In this document: positions 53,534 to 62,206 of the stretch, in pieces | How positions within the stretch are numbered: position 1 is the stretch's first letter | How the letters are laid out: each line of letters starts with the position of its first letter | Source of the DNA: Azophilus sp963663395 | GTDB lineage: Bacteria > Pseudomonadota > Gammaproteobacteria > Pseudomonadales > Azotimanducaceae | Direction: 5' to 3' | NCBI GenBank assembly: GCA_963663395.1 | Contig: OY760226.1 | Location: 2,914,001 to 2,978,000 of the forward strand | DNA length: 64,000 bases | Notes under the pieces: generated by a model | Database searches by the model: none | What the model was told of the DNA's origin: nothing | The model's input: the letters and a program-made list of their open reading frames with translations, nothing else | Position numbers and translations under genes: made by a program

Positions 53534-53570
53534 CGCGGACGCAACGCTGAACCCGTCAATCGGGTAGTTG

Positions 53571-53597
53571 GGGCGGTCTTCCGGGGCCGCCCTTTTT
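53571..53597 (+). terminator. rho-independent terminator
   Basis: GGGCGG (53571-53576) pairs with CCGCCC (53587-53592) around a 10-base loop and is followed by TTTTT (53593-53597). It begins 38 bases after the TonB receptor stop codon. Confidence 0.8.
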
Positions 53598-53796
53598 CAT
53601 TGGCGCTCTACGTCTTTCGCGCCTGTGTGTGCGAACCGGGGCCGCACCGTCTTGGCACTGCCGGAAATGTTTCGCTACAGTCCCGTTGGCCGACCCCGCC
53701 ATGTACCCGGTGCCGTCGTGACCCGGCAGCCGGAGGGCGCGGTCGAACCGGCCTGGTGTTTCGCCAGGATGAATTGCGCGTTTGAAGGAGGCACCG

Positions 53797-55419
53797 ATGT
53801 CACGTCACGCAGCCGGCCCTGAACCTGTCGAATTCGATGCCGTGGTTGTCGGCGCCGGCTTCGCGGGCCTCTACGCGCTGCACCGGCTCCGGGGTATGGG
53901 GCTGTCGGTGCGTGTCTACGAAAGAGGCGGCGACGTTGGCGGCACCTGGTACTGGAACCGCTACCCGGGGGCTCGCTGCGATGTCGAGAGCATGGAGTAT
54001 TCCTACCAGTTCTCGCCGGCGCTGCAACAGGAGTGGCGCTGGACGGAACGCTATGCGACGCAGCCGGAAATCCTCGATTACGCCAATCATGTCGCCGACC
54101 GCTTCGACCTGCGCCGCGACATACGCTTCGACACCCGTGTGGAGTCGGCGTTCTACGATGAAGCGGCGAGCCGTTGGCGCGTACGCACGGACCAGGGCGA
54201 CTCGGACTCCGCCCGGTTCCTCATCATGGGCACCGGTTGCCTGTCGGTGTTCAACCAGCCACGGTTTCCGGGTCTGGAAGATTTCGCGGGCGCAACCTTC
54301 TGCACCGGCCAATGGCCGCACGAGGGGGTCGACTTTTCGGGCCAGCGGGTCGGCGTCATCGGTACCGGGTCCTCCGCGATCCAGTCCATTCCCATAATCG
54401 CCGGGCAGGCCCAGCACTTGACGGTCTTTCAGCGTACGCCGAACTACTCGGTCCCCGCGCACAACCAGTCGCTCGACCCGGTGCTCGAGCGGGAAATCAA
54501 GGCCCGTTACGACGAGTTCCGCGCGGGCAATCGCGGCCGCAACGTGGGGTTCGGGTCGCGTTACCTGTTGTGGGAAGACTCCGCGCTCGAGGCAAGCGAG
54601 GCGCAACGGCAGGAGCGGTACGAAGAGTGCTGGGAAACCGGGGGGCTGATGTTCATAAGCGCCTTCGGCGACCTGTTGCTCGATGCCGAAGCCAATGCCA
54701 CCGCCGCGGATTTCGTCCGCAACAAGATCCGCGAAATCGTCGACGATCCGGAAACGGCGGAGCTTCTGTGCCCGGACAACGCGATCGCCTGCAAGCGGCT
54801 CTGCGTCGACAGCGGTTACTTCGCGGCCTTCAACCGCCCCAATGTCACGCTCGTGGACATCAGCGGGAGCGCCATCGAGCGGTTTACCGCGGAAGGGCTG
54901 GTGGCGGGCGGCAGGGAGTACCCCCTGGACAGCGCGGTGTTTGCGACCGGCTTCGACGCCATGACAGGCGCGCTGTTCGACATCGACATCCGCGGCAGGA
55001 ACGGGCTGCGGCTGGCCGACAAGTGGTCCGACGGGCCGCGAACCTACCTCGGGCTGACGGTGGCGGATTTTCCCAACCTCTTCACCATCACCGGCCCGGG
55101 AAGTCCTTCCGTTCTCAGCAACATGATCCCCTCAATCGAACAGCACGTGGACTTCATTGCCGACTGCATCGCCTACATGCGCGAGCGCGGGCAGGTGACG
55201 ATCGAAGCGGAGCCGGAGGCCGAAGAGAACTGGGGGCAACTGGTCAACGCCATCGCGGACGAGACCATATTCCCGCACTGCAATTCCTGGTACGTCGGCG
55301 CCAACGTGCCCGGCAAGCCGCGGGTCTTCATGCCCTACCTGGGCTATCCGGACTATGTCGAGAAGTGCGAGGCCATCGTTGCGGCCGGTTACGAAGGGTT
55401 TCGCCTGGCTGGCGAATAG
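53797..55419 (+). CDS. flavin-containing (Baeyer-Villiger type) monooxygenase
   Basis: A 540-residue FAD/NADPH monooxygenase. First Rossmann motif VVVGAGFAGLYALHRL (residues about 16-31), then GGTWYWNRYPGARCDVES, the type I BVMO block, and a second Rossmann motif VGVIGTGSSAIQ for NADPH. The BVMO fingerprint F-x-G-x-x-x-H-x-x-x-W-P is present at residues 163-174 but reads FAGATFCTGQWP: the conserved His is Cys169. FQRTPNYSVP and VFATGFDAMTG are further family blocks. It would insert oxygen next to a ketone to give a ester or lactone. ATG 53797 follows GAAGGAGG. It precedes an operon with a hydrolase and acyl-CoA synthetase. Confidence 0.92.
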   Translation: MSRHAAGPEPVEFDAVVVGAGFAGLYALHRLRGMGLSVRVYERGGDVGGTWYWNRYPGARCDVESMEYSYQFSPALQQEWRWTERYATQPEILDYANHVADRFDLRRDIRFDTRVESAFYDEAASRWRVRTDQGDSDSARFLIMGTGCLSVFNQPRFPGLEDFAGATFCTGQWPHEGVDFSGQRVGVIGTGSSAIQSIPIIAGQAQHLTVFQRTPNYSVPAHNQSLDPVLEREIKARYDEFRAGNRGRNVGFGSRYLLWEDSALEASEAQRQERYEECWETGGLMFISAFGDLLLDAEANATAADFVRNKIREIVDDPETAELLCPDNAIACKRLCVDSGYFAAFNRPNVTLVDISGSAIERFTAEGLVAGGREYPLDSAVFATGFDAMTGALFDIDIRGRNGLRLADKWSDGPRTYLGLTVADFPNLFTITGPGSPSVLSNMIPSIEQHVDFIADCIAYMRERGQVTIEAEPEAEENWGQLVNAIADETIFPHCNSWYVGANVPGKPRVFMPYLGYPDYVEKCEAIVAAGYEGFRLAGE

Positions 55420-55719
55420 CGGCCCTGAAAGCGAGTGCTTCCCGTCTGCCTGATGTCGAATCCAGGCAGGGACCGGTGGAAGTGAGGCGAGCGGCCGGCG
55501 TTCGGAACCTGGGGTATGGGATGCGGCCTTCCGGCACTTCAGGCGGTGACGTTTGCCTGGTATTGACCGTTTGCGCCGAATTCGCCTGGCTTATACTGAA
55601 CGCTGATTGCGGACTGCTCGGAGGCCACATGGCGAACTTCTCCATGAGGGCAATTGATTCGGTTGGCGCGCGGCGCTTCGCAGCATGATGCGTTGCGTGC
55701 ATCTTCTCGACTCGACGCC
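55420..55719 (+). promoter_or_regulatory. 300-base intergenic region with possible promoter
   Basis: Gap between the monooxygenase and the acyl-CoA synthetase genes. The best promoter-like sequence is TATACT at 55592-55597 in the context TGGCTTATACT; no -35 at good spacing was found (TTGACC at 55563 is too far). Otherwise nothing is recognised. Confidence 0.3.
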
Positions 55720-57501
55720 ATGACGACGCGGCCTGGCGCGTCGCCCGCCGATGACGTCGCCGCAGCCCGATACCGCCGTGCCGGATGGTGGGATGGTCTG
55801 ACGTTGCTCGACCGCTTCGAGGCGCACGTCGCCCGGTCGCCGGAATCGCTTGCCCTGGTCAGTGGCGAAGTCATGCTGTCGCGGGCCGAACTGTGGAGCG
55901 CCGCGGGCGAGGCCGCCGAAAAGATACGAGGTATTGCCAGCCCAGGCAGGCGGGTGGTGGTGCTTCTGCTGCCCAACGAAACCGCCTGGCTCGTCATGTT
56001 CCTGGCCGTGCTGCGGGCGGGACAGGTGCCCGCCACGCCCCCGGTCACCACCACCGCCAACCACCTGCGGCACATCTTTGAACTCACCGAACCGGCGCTG
56101 GCGATTACCGTCAGCCGGCACCGGCAGTCCGCGCCAGCCGATGTGGTGCGGCAAGCCGCCGGTGGGGCTTCCGTGGAAGCCCCACCGGAAGGCACCGCGC
56201 GAGCCCCGGGGAGGGTCACCGCGGAAGCCCAAGCGGGAGGCATCGCGGAAGCCCCAGGGGAGGCTACCGCGGAAGCCCCAGGGGGGACTACCGGTGTCGT
56301 TGTCGGTCTGGCCGAAGGCAGGTCTCTGGAAATCTGCGATCCGTGGGGGGGGTCGGCGACAGACGTCCCGATATCCGGCGTCGATGTACCGGAGACCACC
56401 GCGCATCTGATGTTCACCTCCGGCACAACCGGGCCTCCGAAAGTGGTGAGTCACAGCGAAGATTCCCTGGCCACGCTCAACCGGCAGTTCGCGGAGCGCT
56501 TTTTCCTCGGCCCTGAAACGCCGGTGTTCATGCCTTCCCCGCTCGGCCACAGCGTGGGCGCGATTCACGGCGCGCGCCTGTCGATGTTCCTGGGCGCGCC
56601 GCTCATTCTTCAGGATCAATGGCATGCCGAGACCGCGCTCGACCTGGTTGCGGGCCACCGCGCCGCGTTCACCGCGGCCGCGACGCCGTTCCTGTTCGAC
56701 CTGGCCAATGCCCCGTGGCGCGGAAGCGAGCCCAAGCTGGCGCCGCTGAAGAGCTTTCTGTGCGGCGGCGCCCAGGTTCCCCCGGCCTTGATTCGGCGCT
56801 GCCGGACGGAGTTTCCCAACACCTTCGTGACGCCGCTGTGGGGCATGACCGAAGGCGGTCTGACCACCTGCGTGGCCGACTCCACGGACGAGCAGGTCGA
56901 GACTACCGTGGGTGTGGGGTTGCCGGGCCTGGAACTGCGAACGCTCACAGACGACATGCGGCTGCAGGCTCTTGGCGCCGGCGAACTGGTCATGCGCGGG
57001 CCCGGCGTGTTCAACGGCTATTACGCACAGCCGGAAACCTACGCAGAGAACCTGATTGGCGATGGCTTTTTTCGCACCGGGGACCTGGCCCGTATCGATG
57101 ACGACGGGTACGTGTCGATTACCGGCAGGGCCAAGGACCTGATCATCCGGGGAGGCGTGAACATCTCTCCCGTCGAAACGGAGAACGCCATCGCTGCCCA
57201 CCCCGACGTGGTTGGTGTGGCCGTTATCGGCTGGCCCGACGAGCGCCTGGGTGAGCGTCTCTGTGCCGCTGTCGAGACCACGGCGCCCCTCACGCTGGCC
57301 GATCTCCTGACATTCTGCCGGGCGCAGGGCCTGCCCCGCCGTTACTGGCCGGAGCGCCTCGAGTCGGTCGACCACTTCCCGCGCACGGCCGCGGGCAAGA
57401 TCAGGAAGCACGAGTTGCGCAGCCGGCTTCTGGATCGCGCAACGGCAGCGGGCGGGACTGACACCGTCGGCGCGGACCAACATTCAGGAGAAGGCCAATG
57501 A
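55720..57501 (+). CDS. acyl-CoA synthetase (AMP-binding, cyclohexanecarboxylate-CoA ligase-like) with internal repeat insert
   Basis: A 593-residue ANL-superfamily enzyme that would activate a carboxylic acid to its CoA thioester. Motifs in order: phosphate loop LMFTSGTTGPPKVVSHS, the A5-type WGMTEGG, RTGDLARIDDDGY, ITGRAKDLIIRGGVNISP, and the C-terminal catalytic lysine in RTAAGKIRKHELR. Residues 152-191, just before the phosphate loop domain, are a low-complexity Ala/Glu/Pro/Gly segment coded by five 24-bp tandem units; relatives have no such insert to my knowledge. ATG 55720 is chosen. The stop overlaps the next start as ATGA. Confidence 0.92.
   Translation: MTTRPGASPADDVAAARYRRAGWWDGLTLLDRFEAHVARSPESLALVSGEVMLSRAELWSAAGEAAEKIRGIASPGRRVVVLLLPNETAWLVMFLAVLRAGQVPATPPVTTTANHLRHIFELTEPALAITVSRHRQSAPADVVRQAAGGASVEAPPEGTARAPGRVTAEAQAGGIAEAPGEATAEAPGGTTGVVVGLAEGRSLEICDPWGGSATDVPISGVDVPETTAHLMFTSGTTGPPKVVSHSEDSLATLNRQFAERFFLGPETPVFMPSPLGHSVGAIHGARLSMFLGAPLILQDQWHAETALDLVAGHRAAFTAAATPFLFDLANAPWRGSEPKLAPLKSFLCGGAQVPPALIRRCRTEFPNTFVTPLWGMTEGGLTTCVADSTDEQVETTVGVGLPGLELRTLTDDMRLQALGAGELVMRGPGVFNGYYAQPETYAENLIGDGFFRTGDLARIDDDGYVSITGRAKDLIIRGGVNISPVETENAIAAHPDVVGVAVIGWPDERLGERLCAAVETTAPLTLADLLTFCRAQGLPRRYWPERLESVDHFPRTAAGKIRKHELRSRLLDRATAAGGTDTVGADQHSGEGQ
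56173..56292 (+). repeat. in-frame 24-bp tandem repeat (five units)
   Basis: Five successive 24-base units (56173, 56197, 56221, 56245, 56269) with the last two nearly identical (GCGGAAGCCCCAGGGG core). They code for eight-residue units of the form A-E-A-P-G-x-x-T inside the acyl-CoA synthetase, keeping the frame. Copy number may vary between strains. Confidence 0.85.
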
Positions 57502-58292
57502 GCCGGGTCGAACTGGGCGACATCGTCGTTAACTATCGCCGGCAGGGCACCGGACCGGCGGTCGTGCTGTTGCACGGCCTGGCCGAAGATCATCGGTCCT
57601 GGGATGCCGTTACCGCGCACCTCGAGGGCTTGACCAGCTACGCCGTCGACCTGCGGGGACACGGGCAAACCAGCACCGGGCGGGGCAGCGGCACGCTCGA
57701 GCAACTGAGCGGCGACCTCACTGCGTTCCTGAACGCCGTGAGCGGCCCGGCAGCCGTGGTCGGCTATTCGCTGGGCGGTACCGTCGCGCTGCGTGCCGCG
57801 ACGGCCGCGGATGCACCGATCAGGCACCTGGTCGTGGTGGCCACCTCATCGGTCGTGGGCGCCGCCGCGGCAGATTTCTTTGCCGGCCGCATCGCCCAGC
57901 TGGAGGCCGGGGACAGCGCCGGTTTCGCCGAAGGCCTACGCGGCGACACATCGTTGCAGATCGTTTCCGGAGCCGATCTCGACGCGGTAGTCGAGGGCCG
58001 TCTGGCCGCGGTGGGTGACGGTAACGGTTATATCAACGCCGCGCGAGCCATGATCGGGGTGCGGGTCGAGCCGCTCAATCCTCAGTTGGCAAAAGTCAAC
58101 GTGCCACTCGACATCGTCGGCGCCGCCGATGATGTCTTCTGTCCGCGGCGGGCGGCGGATATCATCGCCGCTGCCGTGCCCCATGGCCGCTATCACGAGA
58201 TTGCCGACGCCGGCCACCTGATTAGCGTCGACCAGCCCGAACGCTACGGCGAGTTGCTCGCCCGGCTGCTGCACAAAGGGGGTGCGCGATGA
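57498..58292 (+). CDS. alpha/beta hydrolase
   Basis: A 264-residue hydrolase. Oxyanion region LLHGLAEDHRSW, nucleophile Ser in VVGYSLGGTV, acid Asp in IVGAADDVFCP, catalytic His in IADAGHLISV: a complete triad. Similar to 3-oxoadipate enol-lactonase and other small ester or lactone hydrolases. It overlaps its neighbours on both sides as ATGA (57498-57501 and 58289-58292), so it is translationally coupled in the middle of the operon. Behind a Baeyer-Villiger-type enzyme, lactone hydrolysis is an attractive role, but this is inference. Confidence 0.93.
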   Translation: MSRVELGDIVVNYRRQGTGPAVVLLHGLAEDHRSWDAVTAHLEGLTSYAVDLRGHGQTSTGRGSGTLEQLSGDLTAFLNAVSGPAAVVGYSLGGTVALRAATAADAPIRHLVVVATSSVVGAAAADFFAGRIAQLEAGDSAGFAEGLRGDTSLQIVSGADLDAVVEGRLAAVGDGNGYINAARAMIGVRVEPLNPQLAKVNVPLDIVGAADDVFCPRRAADIIAAAVPHGRYHEIADAGHLISVDQPERYGELLARLLHKGGAR

Positions 58293-59302
58293 CCCATCGA
58301 TACGGAATTTCGCTGGGGGTGAGCCCCCGGGAGCCCCTGAGCCGCACATCCGAACTGGCCCGGATGGTCGACGATGGCGGCTTCGAGGTGTTGTGGTACA
58401 TCGACTTCCAGCTCGGCATGAAGGATGTGTACGCGGCCATGAACCTGGCCGCAATGTCCACGAAGAACGTGCTCATCGGTACGGGTGTGACGAACCTGAT
58501 CACCCGGCACCCCACCGTCACCGCCAACGCCATGGCTGCGCTCGACGAACTCTCCGGCGGCCGGGCGGTGCTCGGCCTCGGCGCCGGCTGGTCGGCGGTG
58601 CTCGGCGCGGGCGCAACGCCGTCGAGGGTGGGCGAACTGCGCACCGGCATCGACGGCTTTCGCCGCCTGTTTACCGGCAAACCCTGCGAGTTTGACGGCA
58701 CCGAGGTGCGACTCGCCACCGCCACGCGGCAGATTCCCGTCTACCTCGCCGCTTCGCAGCCCGCCATGCTGCGCCTTGCCGGAGAGACTTGCGACGGCGT
58801 CGTGCTGATGGGCGCCGCCGACCCGGAGTTCTGTGCGTGGCAGCTCGAATTCATTCACGAAGGCCTGGCGAAAGCCGGGCGCAGCCGGGACCAGCTCACT
58901 GTCGACCTTTTCGTCACGATGTCGGTGCGTGACGACGAGGCGAGCGCCGTCGACGACATCAGGGCCTGGGCCACCAGCCAGGCGGCCACCTTCCATCCCT
59001 GGAAGCGGATGCCGCCGGCCTGGGAGCGCTTCCGCCCGGACTTCGCCCGGGCTGCGGACGCCTATCACCTGGTCGATCACCTGTCGCTCCAGGCCAGGCA
59101 CAAGGCGATCGTGACGGATGAGTTCGCGAAGTCGGTGGCGCTGGCGGGCGACCTCGAAACCTGTGTCGAGGGGTTGCGCAAACTGTGGCAACTCGACATC
59201 GACCGCGTCACCTTCGCGCTGTTGTCGGGCGGGCGGATGCAGCGCCTGGCGCATCTTTCCGATACGGTGATCGGCGCCGTGGAAGCAACAGGAGCAGGAT
59301 GA
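58289..59302 (+). CDS. LLM-class flavin-dependent oxidoreductase (luciferase-like)
   Basis: A 337-residue TIM-barrel of the bacterial-luciferase/F420 group. YGISLGVSPREPLSRTSELARM is the N-terminal strand and helix; ELSGGRAVLGLGAGWSAV is the family signature near residue 95; QIPVYLAASQPAMLRLAGETCDG is a further block (here over residues 145-167). Whether it uses FMN or F420 cannot be told; a flavin reductase partner is not in the operon. Possible roles: type II Baeyer-Villiger oxidation, or F420-type dehydrogenation at C-OH or C=C. Overlaps the previous gene by 4 bases and the next by 4. Confidence 0.92.
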   Translation: MTHRYGISLGVSPREPLSRTSELARMVDDGGFEVLWYIDFQLGMKDVYAAMNLAAMSTKNVLIGTGVTNLITRHPTVTANAMAALDELSGGRAVLGLGAGWSAVLGAGATPSRVGELRTGIDGFRRLFTGKPCEFDGTEVRLATATRQIPVYLAASQPAMLRLAGETCDGVVLMGAADPEFCAWQLEFIHEGLAKAGRSRDQLTVDLFVTMSVRDDEASAVDDIRAWATSQAATFHPWKRMPPAWERFRPDFARAADAYHLVDHLSLQARHKAIVTDEFAKSVALAGDLETCVEGLRKLWQLDIDRVTFALLSGGRMQRLAHLSDTVIGAVEATGAG

Positions 59303-60063
59303 TGTCGAACGATAGACGGGTGGCGCTGGTCACCGCTGCCGCCGGCGCCGGCATCGGGGCGGCGGTGGCGAGGCGGCTGGCGGCTGATGGCCTGGACGTG
59401 GTGGTAACCGACGCCCACGAGCGCCGCTGCCGGAAATTCGCCCATGCACTGTCCGACGACCTCGGTCGCGATGTCGCTGCCTATCACCTTGACGTGACCG
59501 ACCACGGCCAGGCACGCACCGTGATCGATGACGTGGTAAGCAGCAGGGGACGGCTCGACGTGCTCGTCAACAATGCCGGTTGGTCGAAGATCGAGCCGGT
59601 GGCCGAGATGTCGCTGGAAACCTGGCAGCGCTGCCTCGACGTCGACCTTACCGGCACCTTCGTGTGCATGCGCTACGCACTGCCGGCGATGATTGCCGCA
59701 GGCGGCGGCTCGATCGTCAACATCTCCTCGATCGCGGCGTGGGAGATGTCGGACGCCCACGGCGCCGCGTACTCGGCCGCCAAGGCCGGCATTCTGGCGC
59801 TGACCCGGGTTGCCGCGGCCGAGAACGGGGAGCACGGCGTGCGCATCAACGCCGTCGCGCCCGGGCTGATCTACAACGATTTTCTGCGCAAGGTCTATCC
59901 CGAGGAGTTCTTCCGCAACTATCTGTCGGAGACGGCATTCCTCGGCCGCATCGGCAAGCCCGACGATGTCGCGAGCATGGTTTCGTACCTGGCCTCGGAC
60001 GAAGCCTCCTATGTCACGGGGGAGGTGTTCACCGTCTCAGGAGGCGTCTCGGCCCGCGGGTAG
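59299..60063 (+). CDS. SDR family oxidoreductase
   Basis: A 254-residue classical SDR. Cofactor loop VTAAAGAGIGAAVARRL, VLVNNAGWSKIE, catalytic Ser in NISSIAAW, Tyr/Lys in YSAAKAGIL, VAPGLIYNDF as PG motif and VTGEVFTVSGGVSARG at the end. It starts at adjacent ATGs 59299/59302, overlapping the LLM gene stop; GGAGCAGG is the ribosome-binding site. The last gene of the degradation operon: it would oxidise a hydroxy acid or acyl-CoA intermediate, or act on the ketone/alcohol pair. Its stop codon lies two bases from the large palindrome at 60065. Confidence 0.94.
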   Translation: MMSNDRRVALVTAAAGAGIGAAVARRLAADGLDVVVTDAHERRCRKFAHALSDDLGRDVAAYHLDVTDHGQARTVIDDVVSSRGRLDVLVNNAGWSKIEPVAEMSLETWQRCLDVDLTGTFVCMRYALPAMIAAGGGSIVNISSIAAWEMSDAHGAAYSAAKAGILALTRVAAAENGEHGVRINAVAPGLIYNDFLRKVYPEEFFRNYLSETAFLGRIGKPDDVASMVSYLASDEASYVTGEVFTVSGGVSARG

Positions 60064-60064
60064 G

Positions 60065-60135
60065 GGAAAAGGGGGAAAAGGGGTCAGGTTGAATTTACAG
60101 GGTAAATTCAACCTGACCCCTTTTCCCCCTTTTCC
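60065..60135. repeat. perfect 34-bp palindrome (REP/RAYT-like element, also terminator)
   Basis: Arms 60065-60098 and 60102-60135 are exact reverse complements with a 3-base loop (AGG). The core words are GGGTCAGGTTGAATTTAC and its complement, flanked by AAAAGGGGGAAAAGGGG runs. It lies between convergent genes, so it can terminate both, but it also contributes the last codons and stop of the BCCT gene. Long perfect palindromes with a GGGG-pyrimidine-rich foot of this type are known from REP-associated transposase families; that link is by resemblance. Confidence 0.85.
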
Positions 60136-61748
60136 TGCGACAGCGACTTCAACAGGCCATACATCATCAGCAGCAGAACCACGCTGACCGGCAATGCGGC
60201 GATGACTGAGGCGGTCTGCAGGGCGTGCAGCCCGCCGGCCAGCAGCAGCACGGCGGCCACCAGCCCCATCCCGAGCCCCCAGACCACGCGAAAACGCCGG
60301 GGTGGATGATCGTCGCCCATGCTGAGCATTGTGGTAATGACCAGCGTGCCCGAGTCGCATGAGGTGATGAACCAGGTTGCCAGCAGGACAGTGGCGAGCG
60401 CCGAGATGCCCCAGGTCAGCCAGGTGAGGCCGCTCATCGCAGCGATGGTGCTGTACAGGGCCGCCTCGAGATTGCCGTCGCGCACGAGGTTCATGATGCC
60501 GGCCGTTCCGGGTCCGCCTTCGGCGAGCAGCTCCAGGTAAAGTGCGTTGCCGCCCAGCAGGCTGATCCAGATCACGCCCAGGGCCGTCGGCACGAACATG
60601 GCGCCGGCAACGAACTCCCGGAGCGTGCGGCCACGCGAAATGCGTGCGATGAACATGCCCACGAAGGGCGCCCAGGAAATCCACCAGCCCCAGTAGAAAA
60701 TGGTCCAGGCACTCTGCCAGTCGGCCGTGGCCGCATCGGCCGCGGTCCAGAAGCCCATGGGAATTGCAGCCCACAGATAGTCGCCCGCGGTCGTCGTGAG
60801 AAAGCCCAGCAGCCACTCGGTAGGGCCGCAGAACAGGAAAAACCCAAGCAGCACCACGGTGAGGTAGATGTTCCACTCGGAAATGATGCGAATGCCACGG
60901 CCGATGCCCGAGACCGCGGACAGGGTGGCTGCGGTGGATATGGCGGCGATCAGCGCGATCTGCGTCACAACGCCCGGGTCGGCGCCGAACAGGGCATTCA
61001 GCCCGGCGCCCATCTGGGTGACCCCGAGGCCAAGCGAGGTGGCTGTGCCGAAGACGGTGCCGAATACCGCCAGGAGGTCGACCAGGTGCCCGACGGGGCC
61101 GTAGATGCGGTTGCCGAGTACCGGGTAGAGGGCGGAACGGAACGTCAGCGGCAGCTTTTTGCGGAAGCCGAACCACGCGAGGCAGAGGCCGGCCAGGACA
61201 TACAGCGACCAGCCGTGAATGCCCCAGTGAAAATAGGTGACGCGCACGGCAAACTCGGCCCGTTGTATGCCTAGCGCCAGGTTGCCCGCCCGGTCGGCAT
61301 GGGGATTGTTCGGATAGCCGCCGGGTGCGCTGTTGTCGAAGTAGTAGAGCGGCTCGGCGATGGAGAAGAACAGGATTCCGATACCCAGGCCCGCCGAGAA
61401 CAGCATGGCGAGCCATGAGAAGTTGCTGAATTCCGGCCGGGCATCGTCATCGCTCAGCCGGATGCGGCCGTAGCGGCTGCACATCAGGAACAGGCAGACG
61501 AACACGGCACTGCATACGGTCAGTACGTAGTACCAGTCCAGCGTGCCCTCGATCCAGCCCCGGATTTCGGAATACAGGGCGCCGGCACTGTCGAGGAAGG
61601 CTACGGAGAGGACGACGAAGGTCAGCACCATGCCTTTGGCGGCGAGCGCCATGCCGGGGTGCAGCCCCTTCCAGAGCCCGGTTGTGGCCACGGCCGGCGT
61701 GGTTGAAGAGGCCGCCCCCTCCGATCCAGCGTCCTTCCGTTGCGTCAC
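60108..61748 (-). CDS. BCCT-family betaine/carnitine/choline transporter
   Basis: A 546-residue membrane protein with about 12 hydrophobic segments. Characteristic BCCT blocks: the glycine stretch LFSAGLGIGILFFSIAEPLYY in TM3, the tryptophan-rich FYWGWWISWAPFVGMFIARI in TM8 and ATWFITSCDSGTLVI. It would take up a quaternary amine (betaine, carnitine, choline or DMSP-like) with Na+ or H+. The last eight residues (EKGEKGSG) and the stop codon at 60108 are coded by the palindrome at 60065-60135, so the original C-terminus has been replaced by an inserted element. No SH3-like or choline-specific long tail is present. Confidence 0.95.
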   Translation of the reverse strand: MTQRKDAGSEGAASSTTPAVATTGLWKGLHPGMALAAKGMVLTFVVLSVAFLDSAGALYSEIRGWIEGTLDWYYVLTVCSAVFVCLFLMCSRYGRIRLSDDDARPEFSNFSWLAMLFSAGLGIGILFFSIAEPLYYFDNSAPGGYPNNPHADRAGNLALGIQRAEFAVRVTYFHWGIHGWSLYVLAGLCLAWFGFRKKLPLTFRSALYPVLGNRIYGPVGHLVDLLAVFGTVFGTATSLGLGVTQMGAGLNALFGADPGVVTQIALIAAISTAATLSAVSGIGRGIRIISEWNIYLTVVLLGFFLFCGPTEWLLGFLTTTAGDYLWAAIPMGFWTAADAATADWQSAWTIFYWGWWISWAPFVGMFIARISRGRTLREFVAGAMFVPTALGVIWISLLGGNALYLELLAEGGPGTAGIMNLVRDGNLEAALYSTIAAMSGLTWLTWGISALATVLLATWFITSCDSGTLVITTMLSMGDDHPPRRFRVVWGLGMGLVAAVLLLAGGLHALQTASVIAALPVSVVLLLMMYGLLKSLSQEKGEKGSG

Positions 61749-61837
61749 TCGCGATCCCGAATTTGTAGGGCGCAGCCATCTTCCGGGAATTCCGGCGGCG
61801 GGTCCAGGCGGCGCGGGCTGAACGCCGCCACCGCCGG

Positions 61838-62206
61838 TTACATCGGCAATGGCACGGGAACCGGAGCCACATCGGGATAGCTCTTCCCGATCAGCGGCTT
61901 CAGGGTCTCGGCAAGATACCGTTCAATCCCGTCCAGTTGGGCCGAGTAGAGCATCCTGGTCTGTATCATGCCCTGGACGATCGCCCAGGTAGCCAGGAGC
62001 GGTGAGCCGGGACTGTCGTAGCCAAGAACCCTGCCGTCTCTCTGGAGTGCAGACAGGCGATCTGCGATTTCGCCCTGTCCGACGACAACGGCCGGTCCTC
62101 CGGTCTGCCGCACGATGAAGACGCCAGTGCCGCCAATGTCGGAAAAATCCGCACTCAGCGGGCGCCAGACGTCCCCCGCGGGATCTCCCCAATCAAGTTG
62201 AAACAC
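61838..62206 (-). CDS. hypothetical protein
   Basis: A 122-residue soluble protein that I do not recognise. GTG at 62206 is preceded by GAAGGAG at suitable spacing, which supports it as a real gene. The sequence has a strand-rich first half (DIGGTGVFIVRQTGGPAVVVGQ) and a helical second half (ATWAIVQGMIQTRMLYSAQ). Charged and hydrophobic residues alternate normally and codon use is like neighbouring genes. It lies on the minus strand upstream of the BCCT gene by about 90 bases and may be expressed with it; it is divergent from the cysteine hydrolase. Confidence 0.65.
   Translation of the reverse strand: MFQLDWGDPAGDVWRPLSADFSDIGGTGVFIVRQTGGPAVVVGQGEIADRLSALQRDGRVLGYDSPGSPLLATWAIVQGMIQTRMLYSAQLDGIERYLAETLKPLIGKSYPDVAPVPVPLPM

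Noticed and set aside
56173..56292. CRISPR-like reading of the tandem repeats
   Set aside because: Units are contiguous without spacers and keep a reading frame, so this is a minisatellite.
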